DNA of 64,000 nt from Flavobacterium anhuiense (GTDB taxonomy: Bacteria > Bacteroidota > Bacteroidia > Flavobacteriales > Flavobacteriaceae). The translations under genes were made by a program, and so were the position numbers. Where the stretch lies: the NCBI RefSeq assembly GCF_004151235.1, contig NZ_JUIV01000020.1, positions 32,935 through 96,934 of the forward strand. Direction: 5' to 3'. The notes below the pieces were generated by a model. The model did not search any database. It worked only from the letters and a program-made list of their open reading frames with translations, and had not been told where the DNA came from. This document shows, piece after piece, positions 42,533 through 51,173 of the stretch (within the stretch, counting starts at the first letter, position 1; each line of letters starts with the position of its first letter).

Positions 42533-44917
42533 ATGAGGGAGCAAAGTTGTTTTCATTGTGGTTTAACTATTGAACAAAATGAAGAAATTGATTTTGATGA
42601 TAAAAAGTTTTGTTGCACTGGCTGTAAAACAGTTTACGAAATTTTCAGCATCAACGACCTAACATCGTATTACGATTTTGAAAAGTCTCCAGGAGCCACA
42701 CCGCAAGACATCAAAGGAAAATATGATTTTTTAGAAAATGAAACTATTCTAGCAAAAGTTTTAGAGTTTCAAGAAGGCAACACTTCGATTGTTTCGTTAA
42801 ATATTCCGCATATCCATTGCAGTTCTTGCATCTGGATTTTAGAAAACCTAAATCGTCTTCAGCAAGGAATTAGCACTTCTCAAGTTAATTTTCACGAAAA
42901 GAAAGTTAGAATTACCTTTAATTCAGATGTAGTTTCGTTAAAAGAAATAGTTTATCTCCTAAGTTCTATAGGTTATGAACCTTATATTAGTTTAGAAAAT
43001 TACGGATCAGCAAAAGCAAAAATCGACAGAAGTTTAACCTATAAATTGGGTGTTGCATTTTTCTGTTTCGGAAATATTATGCTGCTTTCATTTCCAGAAT
43101 ATTTCGAAATGAAAGAGTTCTGGCTCGATAGTTATAAGCCGTTTTTCAGATTGCTTATTTTTCTTTTAGCATTACCCACTTTCTTATACTCAGCGAGCGG
43201 ATATTATGTTTCTGCATATCACAGTATTAGAACGAGAATGCTTAATATTGATATTCCGATTGCTTTAGGAATTATAGTGATGTTTATTCGCAGTACTTAT
43301 GATATGCTGATGGATCACGGTCCAGGTTTTTTTGACAGTTTGGCCAGTTTGATATTTTTTATGCTCCTTGGCAAAATGTTTCAAATTAAAACGTATAGTT
43401 TTTTAAGTTTCGAAAGGGATTTTAAATCCTATTTTCCAATTGCGGTTACTAAAATCAATAAAGATGCTTCTGAAGATAATGTAGCGATTTATGATGTTTT
43501 AAAAGGAGACCGATTATTAATAAGAAATCAGGAGCTTATTCCTGTTGACGGAATTTTAATTAGCGAAAGCGCCGAAATTGACTATAGCTTTGTTACAGGA
43601 GAAGCAGTCCCAATTACTAAAAAATCTGGAGATAAAGTCTTTGCGGGAGGAAAACAGATTGGTAAAGTAATCGAAATGGAAGTTTTGCACTCTGTTTCTC
43701 AAAGTTATTTAACCCAATTATGGAGCAACGAGATTTTTCAGAAAAAAGTAGACCAGAAGCATAAGACCATAACAGATGCAATAAGTCGATATTTTACCCC
43801 CATATTATTGCTCATTGCATTTGCTGGTTTTGGTTATTGGATTTTTAAAGATGCTAATACTGCTTTTAATGTTTTTACAGCGGTATTGATCGTAGCTTGC
43901 CCGTGTGCACTGGCTCTCACCGCCCCGTTTACTTTTGGAAACATATTGCGAATTTTAGGTAAAAAGAAATTTTATTTGAAAAATGCTGTTGTAATCGAAC
44001 AGCTTGCCAAAGTTGATACAATAGTTTTTGATAAAACAGGAACTATTACAACTAACAAAAAGTCGAATATAATGTATGAAGGAAATTCTATTTCAGATTC
44101 AGATATTGTATTGATTAAAAATGTATTGCGAGGTTCAAACCATCCATTAAGCCGAATGCTTTACGATTTTCTGCCAGAAGCTAAACGCATTGTTGTAGAA
44201 GAGTTTCAAGAAATTACAGGAAAAGGAATTCTAGCAATAATTGGCGGAAAGGAAATAAAAATTGGTTCAGGGCAATTTGTAAATGATATAGTTGCAGATG
44301 GTTCGGAAATAGAAAAAACAGCATTACACATTAAAATGGGGGAGATATATTTCGGAAAATATACTTTCCAAAACCAATATCGTGAAGGTTTAGAAAAGCT
44401 TTTTGCAAACCTGAGCAAAGATTACAAAATAAAAGTGCTTTCTGGTGACAATGATGGCGAAAGATCAAATCTGGAAGCCATTCTGCCAAAAGGTACTGAA
44501 TTGATATTCAATCAAAAACCTGAGCAAAAACTTGAGTACATAAAGAAACTTCAGGAAAAAGGGCAAAATGTAATGATGGTTGGCGATGGATTGAATGATG
44601 CTGGAGCATTGGCTCAAAGTAATGTAGGGATTTCAATTTCAGAAAACGTAAATGTCTTTTCGCCTGCCTGCGATGCAATTTTAGATGCATCAGAATTTTC
44701 ACATCTCAATTACTTTTTAAAGCTTTCTCATAAAGCTATTTTAATCATAAAAATGAGTTTTGGGCTATCATTGCTGTACAACGTTGTTGGGCTTGCTTTT
44801 GCAGTTACGGGAAATCTGCTTCCGCTAGTTGCGGCTATCATTATGCCATTGAGCACGATTACAATTGTAAGTTTTGTTACGTTGATGTCTAACTATTTCA
44901 GTAACAGAAATTTATAA
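42533..44917 (+). CDS. ccoI: copper-translocating P1B-type ATPase CcoI
   Basis: A 794-aa ATPase that exports copper from the cytoplasm for assembly of the cbb3 oxidase copper site. An N-terminal Cys-rich metal-binding segment (CFHCGLTIEQ, CCTGCKTVYEIF) is followed by a heavy-metal-associated domain with HCSSCIW. Six to eight membrane helices carry the CPC motif VACPCALAL. DKTGTITT is the phosphorylation site and GDGLNDAGALAQ the hinge. The N-terminal CxxC-rich (DUF2318-like) segment with no His is typical of CcoI/FixI. Context (ccoSNO downstream, FNR-like site upstream) supports the assignment. Confidence 0.92.
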   Translation: MREQSCFHCGLTIEQNEEIDFDDKKFCCTGCKTVYEIFSINDLTSYYDFEKSPGATPQDIKGKYDFLENETILAKVLEFQEGNTSIVSLNIPHIHCSSCIWILENLNRLQQGISTSQVNFHEKKVRITFNSDVVSLKEIVYLLSSIGYEPYISLENYGSAKAKIDRSLTYKLGVAFFCFGNIMLLSFPEYFEMKEFWLDSYKPFFRLLIFLLALPTFLYSASGYYVSAYHSIRTRMLNIDIPIALGIIVMFIRSTYDMLMDHGPGFFDSLASLIFFMLLGKMFQIKTYSFLSFERDFKSYFPIAVTKINKDASEDNVAIYDVLKGDRLLIRNQELIPVDGILISESAEIDYSFVTGEAVPITKKSGDKVFAGGKQIGKVIEMEVLHSVSQSYLTQLWSNEIFQKKVDQKHKTITDAISRYFTPILLLIAFAGFGYWIFKDANTAFNVFTAVLIVACPCALALTAPFTFGNILRILGKKKFYLKNAVVIEQLAKVDTIVFDKTGTITTNKKSNIMYEGNSISDSDIVLIKNVLRGSNHPLSRMLYDFLPEAKRIVVEEFQEITGKGILAIIGGKEIKIGSGQFVNDIVADGSEIEKTALHIKMGEIYFGKYTFQNQYREGLEKLFANLSKDYKIKVLSGDNDGERSNLEAILPKGTELIFNQKPEQKLEYIKKLQEKGQNVMMVGDGLNDAGALAQSNVGISISENVNVFSPACDAILDASEFSHLNYFLKLSHKAILIIKMSFGLSLLYNVVGLAFAVTGNLLPLVAAIIMPLSTITIVSFVTLMSNYFSNRNL

Positions 44918-44973
44918 TCATTATAAATTATATTATAAGATATTTTTTATAAATTTAACATATCTTTTTGTTT

Positions 44974-44987
44974 ATGATAATTATCAT
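44974..44987. promoter_or_regulatory. FNR-like operator before the ccoS-ccoNO operon
   Basis: A perfect 14-nt palindrome ATGATAATTATCAT (centre 44980.5), whose core TGAT-N4-ATCA is the E. coli FNR consensus core. A consensus -7 element TAATTTTG (45010-45017) ends exactly 36.5 nt downstream of the centre. Confidence 0.88.
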
Positions 44988-45009
44988 ATTTTATGCGCCC
45001 TTAACGAAG

Positions 45010-45017
45010 TAATTTTG
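45010..45017 (+). promoter_or_regulatory. -7 element TAATTTTG of the ccoS-ccoNO operon
   Basis: A perfect TAnnTTTG at the class-II distance from the FNR-like palindrome; ccoS starts 19 nt later. No TTTG -33 is present, as expected of an activator-dependent promoter. Confidence 0.8.
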
Positions 45018-45035
45018 TTAATATAAATCTAAGGT

Positions 45036-45227
45036 ATGAGTGTTATTTATCTATTAATTTCAGTAAGTATTTTTGTGGCAATCTGTTTCTTCATTGCCTT
45101 TATCGTAGCTGTTAAATCTGGACAGTATGATGATGATTATACGCCTTCAGTCAGAATTCTTTTTGATGACGAAACCAAAATTAATTCCCAAAATAATAAT
45201 TCACCAATCGAAGAAAAACAAGTATAA
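45036..45227 (+). CDS. ccoS: cbb3 oxidase assembly protein CcoS
   Basis: A 63-aa single-helix membrane protein: MSVIYLLISVSIFVAICFFI, then a short polar tail (KSGQYDDDYTPSVRILFDDE). The GQYDD motif after the helix is typical of CcoS, which is needed for cofactor insertion in cbb3 oxidase. It is first in the operon, behind the FNR-like promoter, with ccoNO starting 3 nt after its stop codon. Confidence 0.9.
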   Translation: MSVIYLLISVSIFVAICFFIAFIVAVKSGQYDDDYTPSVRILFDDETKINSQNNNSPIEEKQV

Positions 45228-45229
45228 TT

Positions 45230-47413
45230 ATGGAAATGGAACAGTTTTATTACGACAACAAAATTGTAAAAAAATTCATTTACGCCACAATACTCTTTGG
45301 TGTTGTGGGTATGTTAGTGGGACTTACCTTGGCGGTAATGTACCTTTTTCCCAACATGACAGATGGGATTTCGTGGCTGAGTTACGGCCGATTAAGACCG
45401 TTACACACCAATGCAGTTATTTTTGCCTTTGTGGGTAATGCCTTTTTTGCCGGTATGTATTACTCGCTGCAAAGATTGCTAAAAGCCAGAATGTTTAGTG
45501 ATTTTCTTAGTAATCTTCACTTCTGGGGATGGCAGTTAATTATTGTAGCTGCCGCAATTACACTTCCTCTAGGTTATACTTCTTCTAAAGAATATGCGGA
45601 GTTAGAGTGGCCAATTGATATTGCAATCGCTTTGATTTGGGTTGTAATGGGAATTAACATGATTGGTACAATGATAAAACGCAGGGAGCGTCACTTATAT
45701 GTAGCTATTTGGTTCTATATCGCAACATTTGTGACGGTAGCTGTACTGCATATATTTAACAACATTGAAATTCCGGTTTCAGGTTTAAAAAGCTACTCTG
45801 TGTATGCTGGTGTTCAGGATGCGCTTGTACAATGGTGGTATGGGCACAATGCGGTGGCATTTTTCCTTACTACTCCGTTCTTGGGATTAATGTATTACTT
45901 CGTTCCAAAAATTGCAAATAGACCAGTTTACTCATATAGATTATCTATTATTCACTTTTGGTCTTTAATATTTATCTATATCTGGGCTGGACCACATCAC
46001 TTATTATATTCTGCACTGCCAAACTGGGCTCAGAATTTAGGAGTTGCATTCTCAGTTATGTTAATCGCTCCATCTTGGGGAGGTATGATCAATGGTCTTC
46101 TTACATTGCGAGGAGCTTGGGATAAAGTTCGTGAAGAACCGGTTTTAAAATTCTTCGTCGTAGCCATTACTGGTTATGGTATGGCAACTTTCGAAGGTCC
46201 GATGTTGTCTTTAAAAAATGTAAATGCTATTGCGCACTATACTGATTGGATCGTCGCACACGTACACGTAGGAGCTTTAGCTTGGAATGGTTTTATGTCG
46301 TTTGGTATTATCTATTGGTTGATTCCAAGAATGACAAAATCGGAGTTATTCTCTAAGAAATTAGCAAACTTCCATTTCTGGATTGGTACTTTAGGTATTA
46401 TTGTATACACAATTCCATTATATGTGGCAGGTTTCCAACAAGCATCAATGTGGAAACAATTTAATCCGGATGGTACTTTAACTTATGGAAACTTCCTTGA
46501 AACGGTAACTGCTATTATGCCAATGTATTGGATGAGAGCTATTGGTGGTACTTTGTATCTAGTGGGGATGCTGACATTGGTTTATAATATCATTATGACA
46601 GTAAAAGCTGGTAATACAATTGAAGATGAATTGGCTCAGGCTCCAGCTTTGCAAACAATAAAAAGTAGCAGATTGAGTGGAGAGAAATTCCACTCATGGT
46701 TAGAAAGAAAACCAATTCAGTTAACTATTCTGGCTACAATCGCAATTTTAATTGGAGGTATTATTCAGATTGTGCCAACAATTATGGTAAAATCAAATAT
46801 TCCGACAATTTCAAGCGTAAAACCATATACACCGTTAGAACTTGAAGGACGTGACTTATACATCAGAGAAGGTTGCGTTGGATGTCACTCACAATCAGTT
46901 CGTCCTTTCAGAAGCGAGGTGGAACGTTACGGAGTTCAGTCAAAAGCAGGTGAGTTTGTTTACGACCATCCATTCTTATGGGGATCTAAACGTACAGGAC
47001 CAGATTTATTGAGAGTAGGTGGTAAGTACAATGACAACTGGCACTTTAACCACATGTGGAATCCGCAAAGTACATCTGCTGGATCAATTATGCCAGGTTA
47101 CAAATGGTTGTTCGATAACAAACCAATGGACATTTCATTGACACAGAAGAAAATGCAAGCAATGATTTCTTTAGGAGTGCCATATACTCCAGAAGAAGTT
47201 GCAAATGCACAGAAAACTTTAAGAGAGCAGGCTGTTAAGATAGAGAAAAACTTAGAAAGCGATCCTGATTTCGTTAAGAGTTACGAAGATAGCCGTAAAA
47301 AAGCTGAAGCAAAAGGCGAGAAATTCACTCCGATGAACGAAAGAGAAATCGTCGCTTTAATCGCTTATATTCAAAGACTTGGTACTGATATTAAAGTAAA
47401 AGAAACTAAATAA
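45230..47413 (+). CDS. cbb3-type cytochrome c oxidase, fused CcoN-CcoO subunits
   Basis: A 727-aa fusion of the catalytic subunit I (CcoN, residues about 1-500) and the mono-haem c subunit II (CcoO, about 510-727). CcoN shows the haem and Cu-B histidines in LRPLHTNAVIF, WWYGHNAVAFF, WAGPHHLLYS and IVAHVHVGALAWNG. CcoO has one membrane anchor, then GRDLYIREGCVGCHSQ with the CVGCH haem site (about 549). It reduces O2 to water with high affinity and pumps protons. Separate ccoN and ccoO genes are the norm in Proteobacteria; the fusion is known in Bacteroidota. It is third in function order of the operon and has no frameshift. Confidence 0.93.
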   Translation: MEMEQFYYDNKIVKKFIYATILFGVVGMLVGLTLAVMYLFPNMTDGISWLSYGRLRPLHTNAVIFAFVGNAFFAGMYYSLQRLLKARMFSDFLSNLHFWGWQLIIVAAAITLPLGYTSSKEYAELEWPIDIAIALIWVVMGINMIGTMIKRRERHLYVAIWFYIATFVTVAVLHIFNNIEIPVSGLKSYSVYAGVQDALVQWWYGHNAVAFFLTTPFLGLMYYFVPKIANRPVYSYRLSIIHFWSLIFIYIWAGPHHLLYSALPNWAQNLGVAFSVMLIAPSWGGMINGLLTLRGAWDKVREEPVLKFFVVAITGYGMATFEGPMLSLKNVNAIAHYTDWIVAHVHVGALAWNGFMSFGIIYWLIPRMTKSELFSKKLANFHFWIGTLGIIVYTIPLYVAGFQQASMWKQFNPDGTLTYGNFLETVTAIMPMYWMRAIGGTLYLVGMLTLVYNIIMTVKAGNTIEDELAQAPALQTIKSSRLSGEKFHSWLERKPIQLTILATIAILIGGIIQIVPTIMVKSNIPTISSVKPYTPLELEGRDLYIREGCVGCHSQSVRPFRSEVERYGVQSKAGEFVYDHPFLWGSKRTGPDLLRVGGKYNDNWHFNHMWNPQSTSAGSIMPGYKWLFDNKPMDISLTQKKMQAMISLGVPYTPEEVANAQKTLREQAVKIEKNLESDPDFVKSYEDSRKKAEAKGEKFTPMNEREIVALIAYIQRLGTDIKVKETK

Positions 47414-47420
47414 CAGCATT

Positions 47421-47615
47421 ATGTTTGAACAAATAAAACACAATATGGAAACAATATCGGGTGTTGAATTATACCCGATTATTTCCCTCTTGATTTTCTT
47501 CTTCTTCTTTGTAGGATTAGGCGTTTGGGTGTTCTCTTATAAAAAAGAAAAAATTCAAGAAATGAGTAATATACCTTTAGATGAAGGACTTAGTGTAATT
47601 ACAAAAGATAGATAA
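47421..47615 (+). CDS. ccoQ: cbb3 oxidase small subunit CcoQ
   Basis: A 64-aa membrane protein: MFEQIKHNMETISGVELYPI, then a single helix (SLLIFFFFFVGLGVWVFSY) and a short tail (KKEKIQEMSNIPLDEG). This matches the CcoQ/FixQ subunit, which stabilises the oxidase. It sits 7 nt after ccoNO and 2 nt before ccoP in the operon. Confidence 0.85.
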   Translation: MFEQIKHNMETISGVELYPIISLLIFFFFFVGLGVWVFSYKKEKIQEMSNIPLDEGLSVITKDR

Positions 47616-47617
47616 AA

Positions 47618-48556
47618 ATGAAAAAGTTTTTCCCAGTATATGTTAGAGTACCGTTGATTTTCTTCATCGTATTTGCTTTGATGGAATATTTTATAGATTC
47701 AGGCGATAAGCCAGCTTTTGTAAAATATCCAATGGTATCACTCTTTTTATTTGTCTTTTTGTTTATTCTGATTGCCATCGAGATTACACTTAGTGCTGTT
47801 AATCGAGTAATGTATCAATTATTATCGCCTGAAGAAAAAGCACAAAAAGAACTTGAAGAAAGTTTAAGCTTCAAAGAAAGTGCTTGGTTTAAAAACCTAA
47901 TGCATAAATTGACCAAAACAGAGCCAATTGAAAAAGAAGCTGATTTATTAATGGATCATGATTATGACGGAATCAAAGAGCTAGATAATAATTTACCGCC
48001 ATGGTGGGTATATTTATTCTACATCTGCATCATTTTTGGAGTAATTTATGTGGTTCGTTACGATGTTTTAGGAGCTGATGATCAGGAAATGGAATTGAAA
48101 AAAGAAATGGCGCAGGCAAAAATAGATGTTGAAGAATATATGAAAACTGCCCCAGATTTGATGGACGAAAAAACAGTTGTTTTATTAACTGATGCACCAA
48201 GTTTAGCGGCAGGAAAAGAAATCTTTACAACCAATTGTGCGGCATGTCACCGTGCCGATGCTGGAGGACAGATTGGACCAAACCTTACAGACGATAGATG
48301 GATTTTAGGAGGAGGAATCAAAAATTTATTCCACACCATTACAAATGGAGGTAGAGATGGAAAAGGGATGATTGCTTGGAAAGGAACTCTTAAACCAAAA
48401 GAAATACAAAAAGTTGCTAGTTACATTCTGTCTTTACAAGGAAGTAATCCAAAAGATCCAAAAGAAGCAGAAGGAGAAGTTTGGGTAGACGATAGTGCTC
48501 CTAAAACCGATGCCGCTGCAGCAACAACAAAAGATACCACAGAAGTTAAAAAATAA
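47618..48556 (+). CDS. ccoP: cbb3 oxidase subunit III CcoP, single-haem form
   Basis: A 312-aa membrane-bound c-type cytochrome that takes electrons from cytochrome c for the catalytic subunit. Three hydrophobic helices are visible. The classical CcoP N-terminal signature DGIKELDNNLPPWWVYLFY precedes the third. Only one CxxCH haem site is present, CAACH near 207, with the distal Met region GMIAWKGTL. Proteobacterial CcoP has two haems, so this is a mono-haem form, as in many Bacteroidota. The tail (GEVWVDDSAPKTDAAAATTK) is low complexity. Confidence 0.92.
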   Translation: MKKFFPVYVRVPLIFFIVFALMEYFIDSGDKPAFVKYPMVSLFLFVFLFILIAIEITLSAVNRVMYQLLSPEEKAQKELEESLSFKESAWFKNLMHKLTKTEPIEKEADLLMDHDYDGIKELDNNLPPWWVYLFYICIIFGVIYVVRYDVLGADDQEMELKKEMAQAKIDVEEYMKTAPDLMDEKTVVLLTDAPSLAAGKEIFTTNCAACHRADAGGQIGPNLTDDRWILGGGIKNLFHTITNGGRDGKGMIAWKGTLKPKEIQKVASYILSLQGSNPKDPKEAEGEVWVDDSAPKTDAAAATTKDTTEVKK

Positions 48557-48566
48557 TTAGAATATC

Positions 48567-49985
48567 ATGTCAAATTTACCAGACGAAGCTTTTAGAGATA
48601 CCATTGGAACGATAGATGAAGGTGGTAAACGAAAATTTATATTTCCTAAAAAACCGTCTGGTAAATTTTATGATTATAGGAAAATTGTCAGCTATGTTTT
48701 GCTGGCAATTTTATTCATAAATCCTTTTATTAAGGTTAATGGGAATCAGTTTATGATGTTCAATATCTTGGAACGTCGTTTTAATATTTTTGGATTCCCT
48801 TTTTGGCCTCAGGATTTTTACCTCTTCGTAATTTCAATGCTTGTCGGCGTTGTATTTATAATATTATTTACTGTTGTTTTCGGAAGAATATTTTGTGGCT
48901 GGATATGCCCGCAGACTATTTTTCTCGAAATGGTTTTCCGCCGTATCGAATATTGGATTGATGGAGATCGAGGTTCTCAGTCTCGTTTAGCAAGAATGGA
49001 ATGGAATGCTGAAAAAATTAGAAAGCGAGTTTTAAAGTGGACTATATTTTTCATAATTTCCTTTCTTATCGCTAATGTCTTTTTAGCTTATTTGGTAGGA
49101 AGTGATACCTTATTCTTAATGATTGAGCAAGGGCCTGTAAAACAGGCAAGCAATTTTATTGCACTGCTTATCTTTACTAGTGTTTTCTATTTTGTTTTTG
49201 TATGGTTTCGTGAACAGGTTTGTATTATCGCCTGTCCATATGGAAGGTTGCAAGGCGTTCTTTTGGATAATAAATCTATAAATGTTGCCTACGATTTTGT
49301 TCGAGGTGAAAAAGAAGAAGGACGCGCAAAATTCAAAAAAAATGAAGATAGAGCATTAACAGGAAAAGGCGATTGTATTGATTGTCTTCAATGTGTTCAC
49401 GTCTGTCCAATGGGAATTGACATTAGAAATGGAACACAGTTGGAATGTACAAACTGTACAGCTTGTATAGACGAATGTGACCATATTATGGAATCTGTAG
49501 GATTGCCAAAAGGTCTTATTCGTTATGCTTCGGAAGATGAAATTGCTAAAAAAGAACCTTTCAAGTTTACAACAAGAATGAAAGGATATACAGCTGTTCT
49601 CTTCATTTTATTGAGTATTTTTGTTGGAATGCTGTTTTTGAGAACAGATGTACAGGCAGTAGTTTTACGCTTGCCTGGCCAGCTGTTCCAACATAATGGA
49701 GAAAAAATCAGTAATGTTTACACCTATAAAATCGTAAACAAAACAATGAAAGATTACAACGATATACATTTCGAATTAATTGATCAGAAAGGAGAAATTA
49801 AAAACGTTGGCAAAAAACACTTTAAAATAGCTAAAGAAGGAATTTCTCAAGGAACATTATTTATTGAAATTGATGAGGTTTTACTTGAAAGTGATAAAAC
49901 AAAAGTAAAAATTGGAGTTTATAATGGTTCTGAACTCCTAGAAACAACGACTACAAATTTCTTAGGACCAAGAAGTTTTAATTAA
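48567..49985 (+). CDS. ccoG: cytochrome c oxidase accessory protein CcoG (RdxA/FixG)
   Basis: A 472-aa membrane protein with two [4Fe-4S] clusters, proposed to be a cupric reductase supplying Cu(I) for cbb3 assembly. The membrane part carries FCGWICPQTIFLE and VCIIACPYGRL. The ferredoxin-like part has CIDCLQCVHVCP and CTNCTACIDECDHI, both with full Cys patterns. A C-terminal immunoglobulin-like domain (about 370-472) ends the protein. It is 10 nt after ccoP. Confidence 0.93.
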   Translation: MSNLPDEAFRDTIGTIDEGGKRKFIFPKKPSGKFYDYRKIVSYVLLAILFINPFIKVNGNQFMMFNILERRFNIFGFPFWPQDFYLFVISMLVGVVFIILFTVVFGRIFCGWICPQTIFLEMVFRRIEYWIDGDRGSQSRLARMEWNAEKIRKRVLKWTIFFIISFLIANVFLAYLVGSDTLFLMIEQGPVKQASNFIALLIFTSVFYFVFVWFREQVCIIACPYGRLQGVLLDNKSINVAYDFVRGEKEEGRAKFKKNEDRALTGKGDCIDCLQCVHVCPMGIDIRNGTQLECTNCTACIDECDHIMESVGLPKGLIRYASEDEIAKKEPFKFTTRMKGYTAVLFILLSIFVGMLFLRTDVQAVVLRLPGQLFQHNGEKISNVYTYKIVNKTMKDYNDIHFELIDQKGEIKNVGKKHFKIAKEGISQGTLFIEIDEVLLESDKTKVKIGVYNGSELLETTTTNFLGPRSFN

Positions 49986-49997
49986 AAATATAGTATT

Positions 49998-50447
49998 ATG
50001 AAATTTAATTGGGGCACAGGTATCGTCATTGCATTCGGATTGTTTATGACCTTTATTTTATATTTTGTTTTTGAAGTACAGTCAAACTCTAAATACGATA
50101 ATGATTTGGTTGTAGAAGAATATTATAAACACGATACACACTTTCAAGAAGAAATGGCAAGAATTCAGAATGCACATGATTTGCAGCACAAACCATCAAT
50201 CAAATATACTGGAGAAGGTGTTGCGATAATTTTTCCTGCAGGATTTGAAAGTGATAAAGTAAAAGGAAATATTCAATTATACAGACCTTCAAATAAAAAA
50301 TTCGATTTTAATACTCAAATTGCTTTAACCAATTCAGAAATCATTATTCCGCAGAAAAAATTAATAAAAGGACGTTGGGATGTTAATATGGAATGGCAGT
50401 ACGAAGGCAAAAAATATCTCACTAAAGAGGTTATTTACGTAAACTAA
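49998..50447 (+). CDS. ccoH: FixH family protein (CcoH)
   Basis: A 149-aa single-pass membrane protein with a periplasmic FixH domain: MKFNWGTGIVIAFGLFMTFI (helix), NDLVVEEYYKHDTHFQEEMAR (conserved YY.... region of FixH), then a beta-sandwich. It assists assembly of cbb3 oxidase. It lies 12 nt after ccoG. Confidence 0.88.
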   Translation: MKFNWGTGIVIAFGLFMTFILYFVFEVQSNSKYDNDLVVEEYYKHDTHFQEEMARIQNAHDLQHKPSIKYTGEGVAIIFPAGFESDKVKGNIQLYRPSNKKFDFNTQIALTNSEIIIPQKKLIKGRWDVNMEWQYEGKKYLTKEVIYVN

Positions 50448-50454
50448 AAATAAA

Positions 50455-51156
50455 ATGTTATTCTCTGCTTTCTTTTTAGGTTTAATAAGCAGTCTGCATT
50501 GCGTTGGTATGTGTGGACCAATTGCTATGATGCTTCCTGTAGATAGGCAAAATGAAGCTAAAAAGGCAATGCAGATTATGACGTATCACTTTGGACGATT
50601 AACTGCTTATTCAACAATTGGATTGATTTTTGGATTATTGGGAAGAGGTTTTTTTCTGGCGGGATTGCAGCAGAAAATGTCAATAATTATTGGTGTAATT
50701 ATGATTGTTGTGGTTTTGATTCCGGAGAAAAAATTTGCTCAATACAATTTTTCTAAACCTGTTTATAAAATCATTTCTAAAATTAAATCGAATTTAGGGA
50801 GCCAGTTTAAAAACAAAAGTTATAAATCGCTGTTTACTATTGGTCTTTTAAACGGATTTCTGCCATGCGGAATGGTTTATGTTGCTTTATTTGGAGCAAT
50901 TGCCATGCAGAGTGCTGGTCTTGGGGTTCTCTACATGCTTTTATTTGGAATAGGAACGATACCGTTAATGACAGTTGTGGTTTATGTCAACTCCTTATTA
51001 AAATTGCCTTTCAGAAATAAAATCCAAAAGGCAATTCCGTATGTAGCTGTTATAATTGGTGTTTTATTCATCCTTCGTGGATTGGGATTAGGAATTCCAT
51101 ATATCTCTCCCTCAAACATGAGTTTGTTTGTACAGCAGACTCCAAACTGCCACTAG
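50455..51156 (+). CDS. SafE/UreH-like membrane protein, probable copper-delivery transporter
   Basis: A 233-aa protein with six or so membrane helices. LGLISSLHCVGMCGPIAMM contains the HCxGMCGP motif of the TauE/SafE-UreH family, and a second motif, GLLNGFLPCGMVYVAL, has the PCGM element. Such proteins in cco operons are thought to move copper or help assembly, since the Cys/Met motif is metal-like. It is last in the operon, 7 nt after ccoH, and converges on hemN with 17 nt between. Confidence 0.82.
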   Translation: MLFSAFFLGLISSLHCVGMCGPIAMMLPVDRQNEAKKAMQIMTYHFGRLTAYSTIGLIFGLLGRGFFLAGLQQKMSIIIGVIMIVVVLIPEKKFAQYNFSKPVYKIISKIKSNLGSQFKNKSYKSLFTIGLLNGFLPCGMVYVALFGAIAMQSAGLGVLYMLLFGIGTIPLMTVVVYVNSLLKLPFRNKIQKAIPYVAVIIGVLFILRGLGLGIPYISPSNMSLFVQQTPNCH

Positions 51157-51173
51157 AAGATATATTTAAGTTA

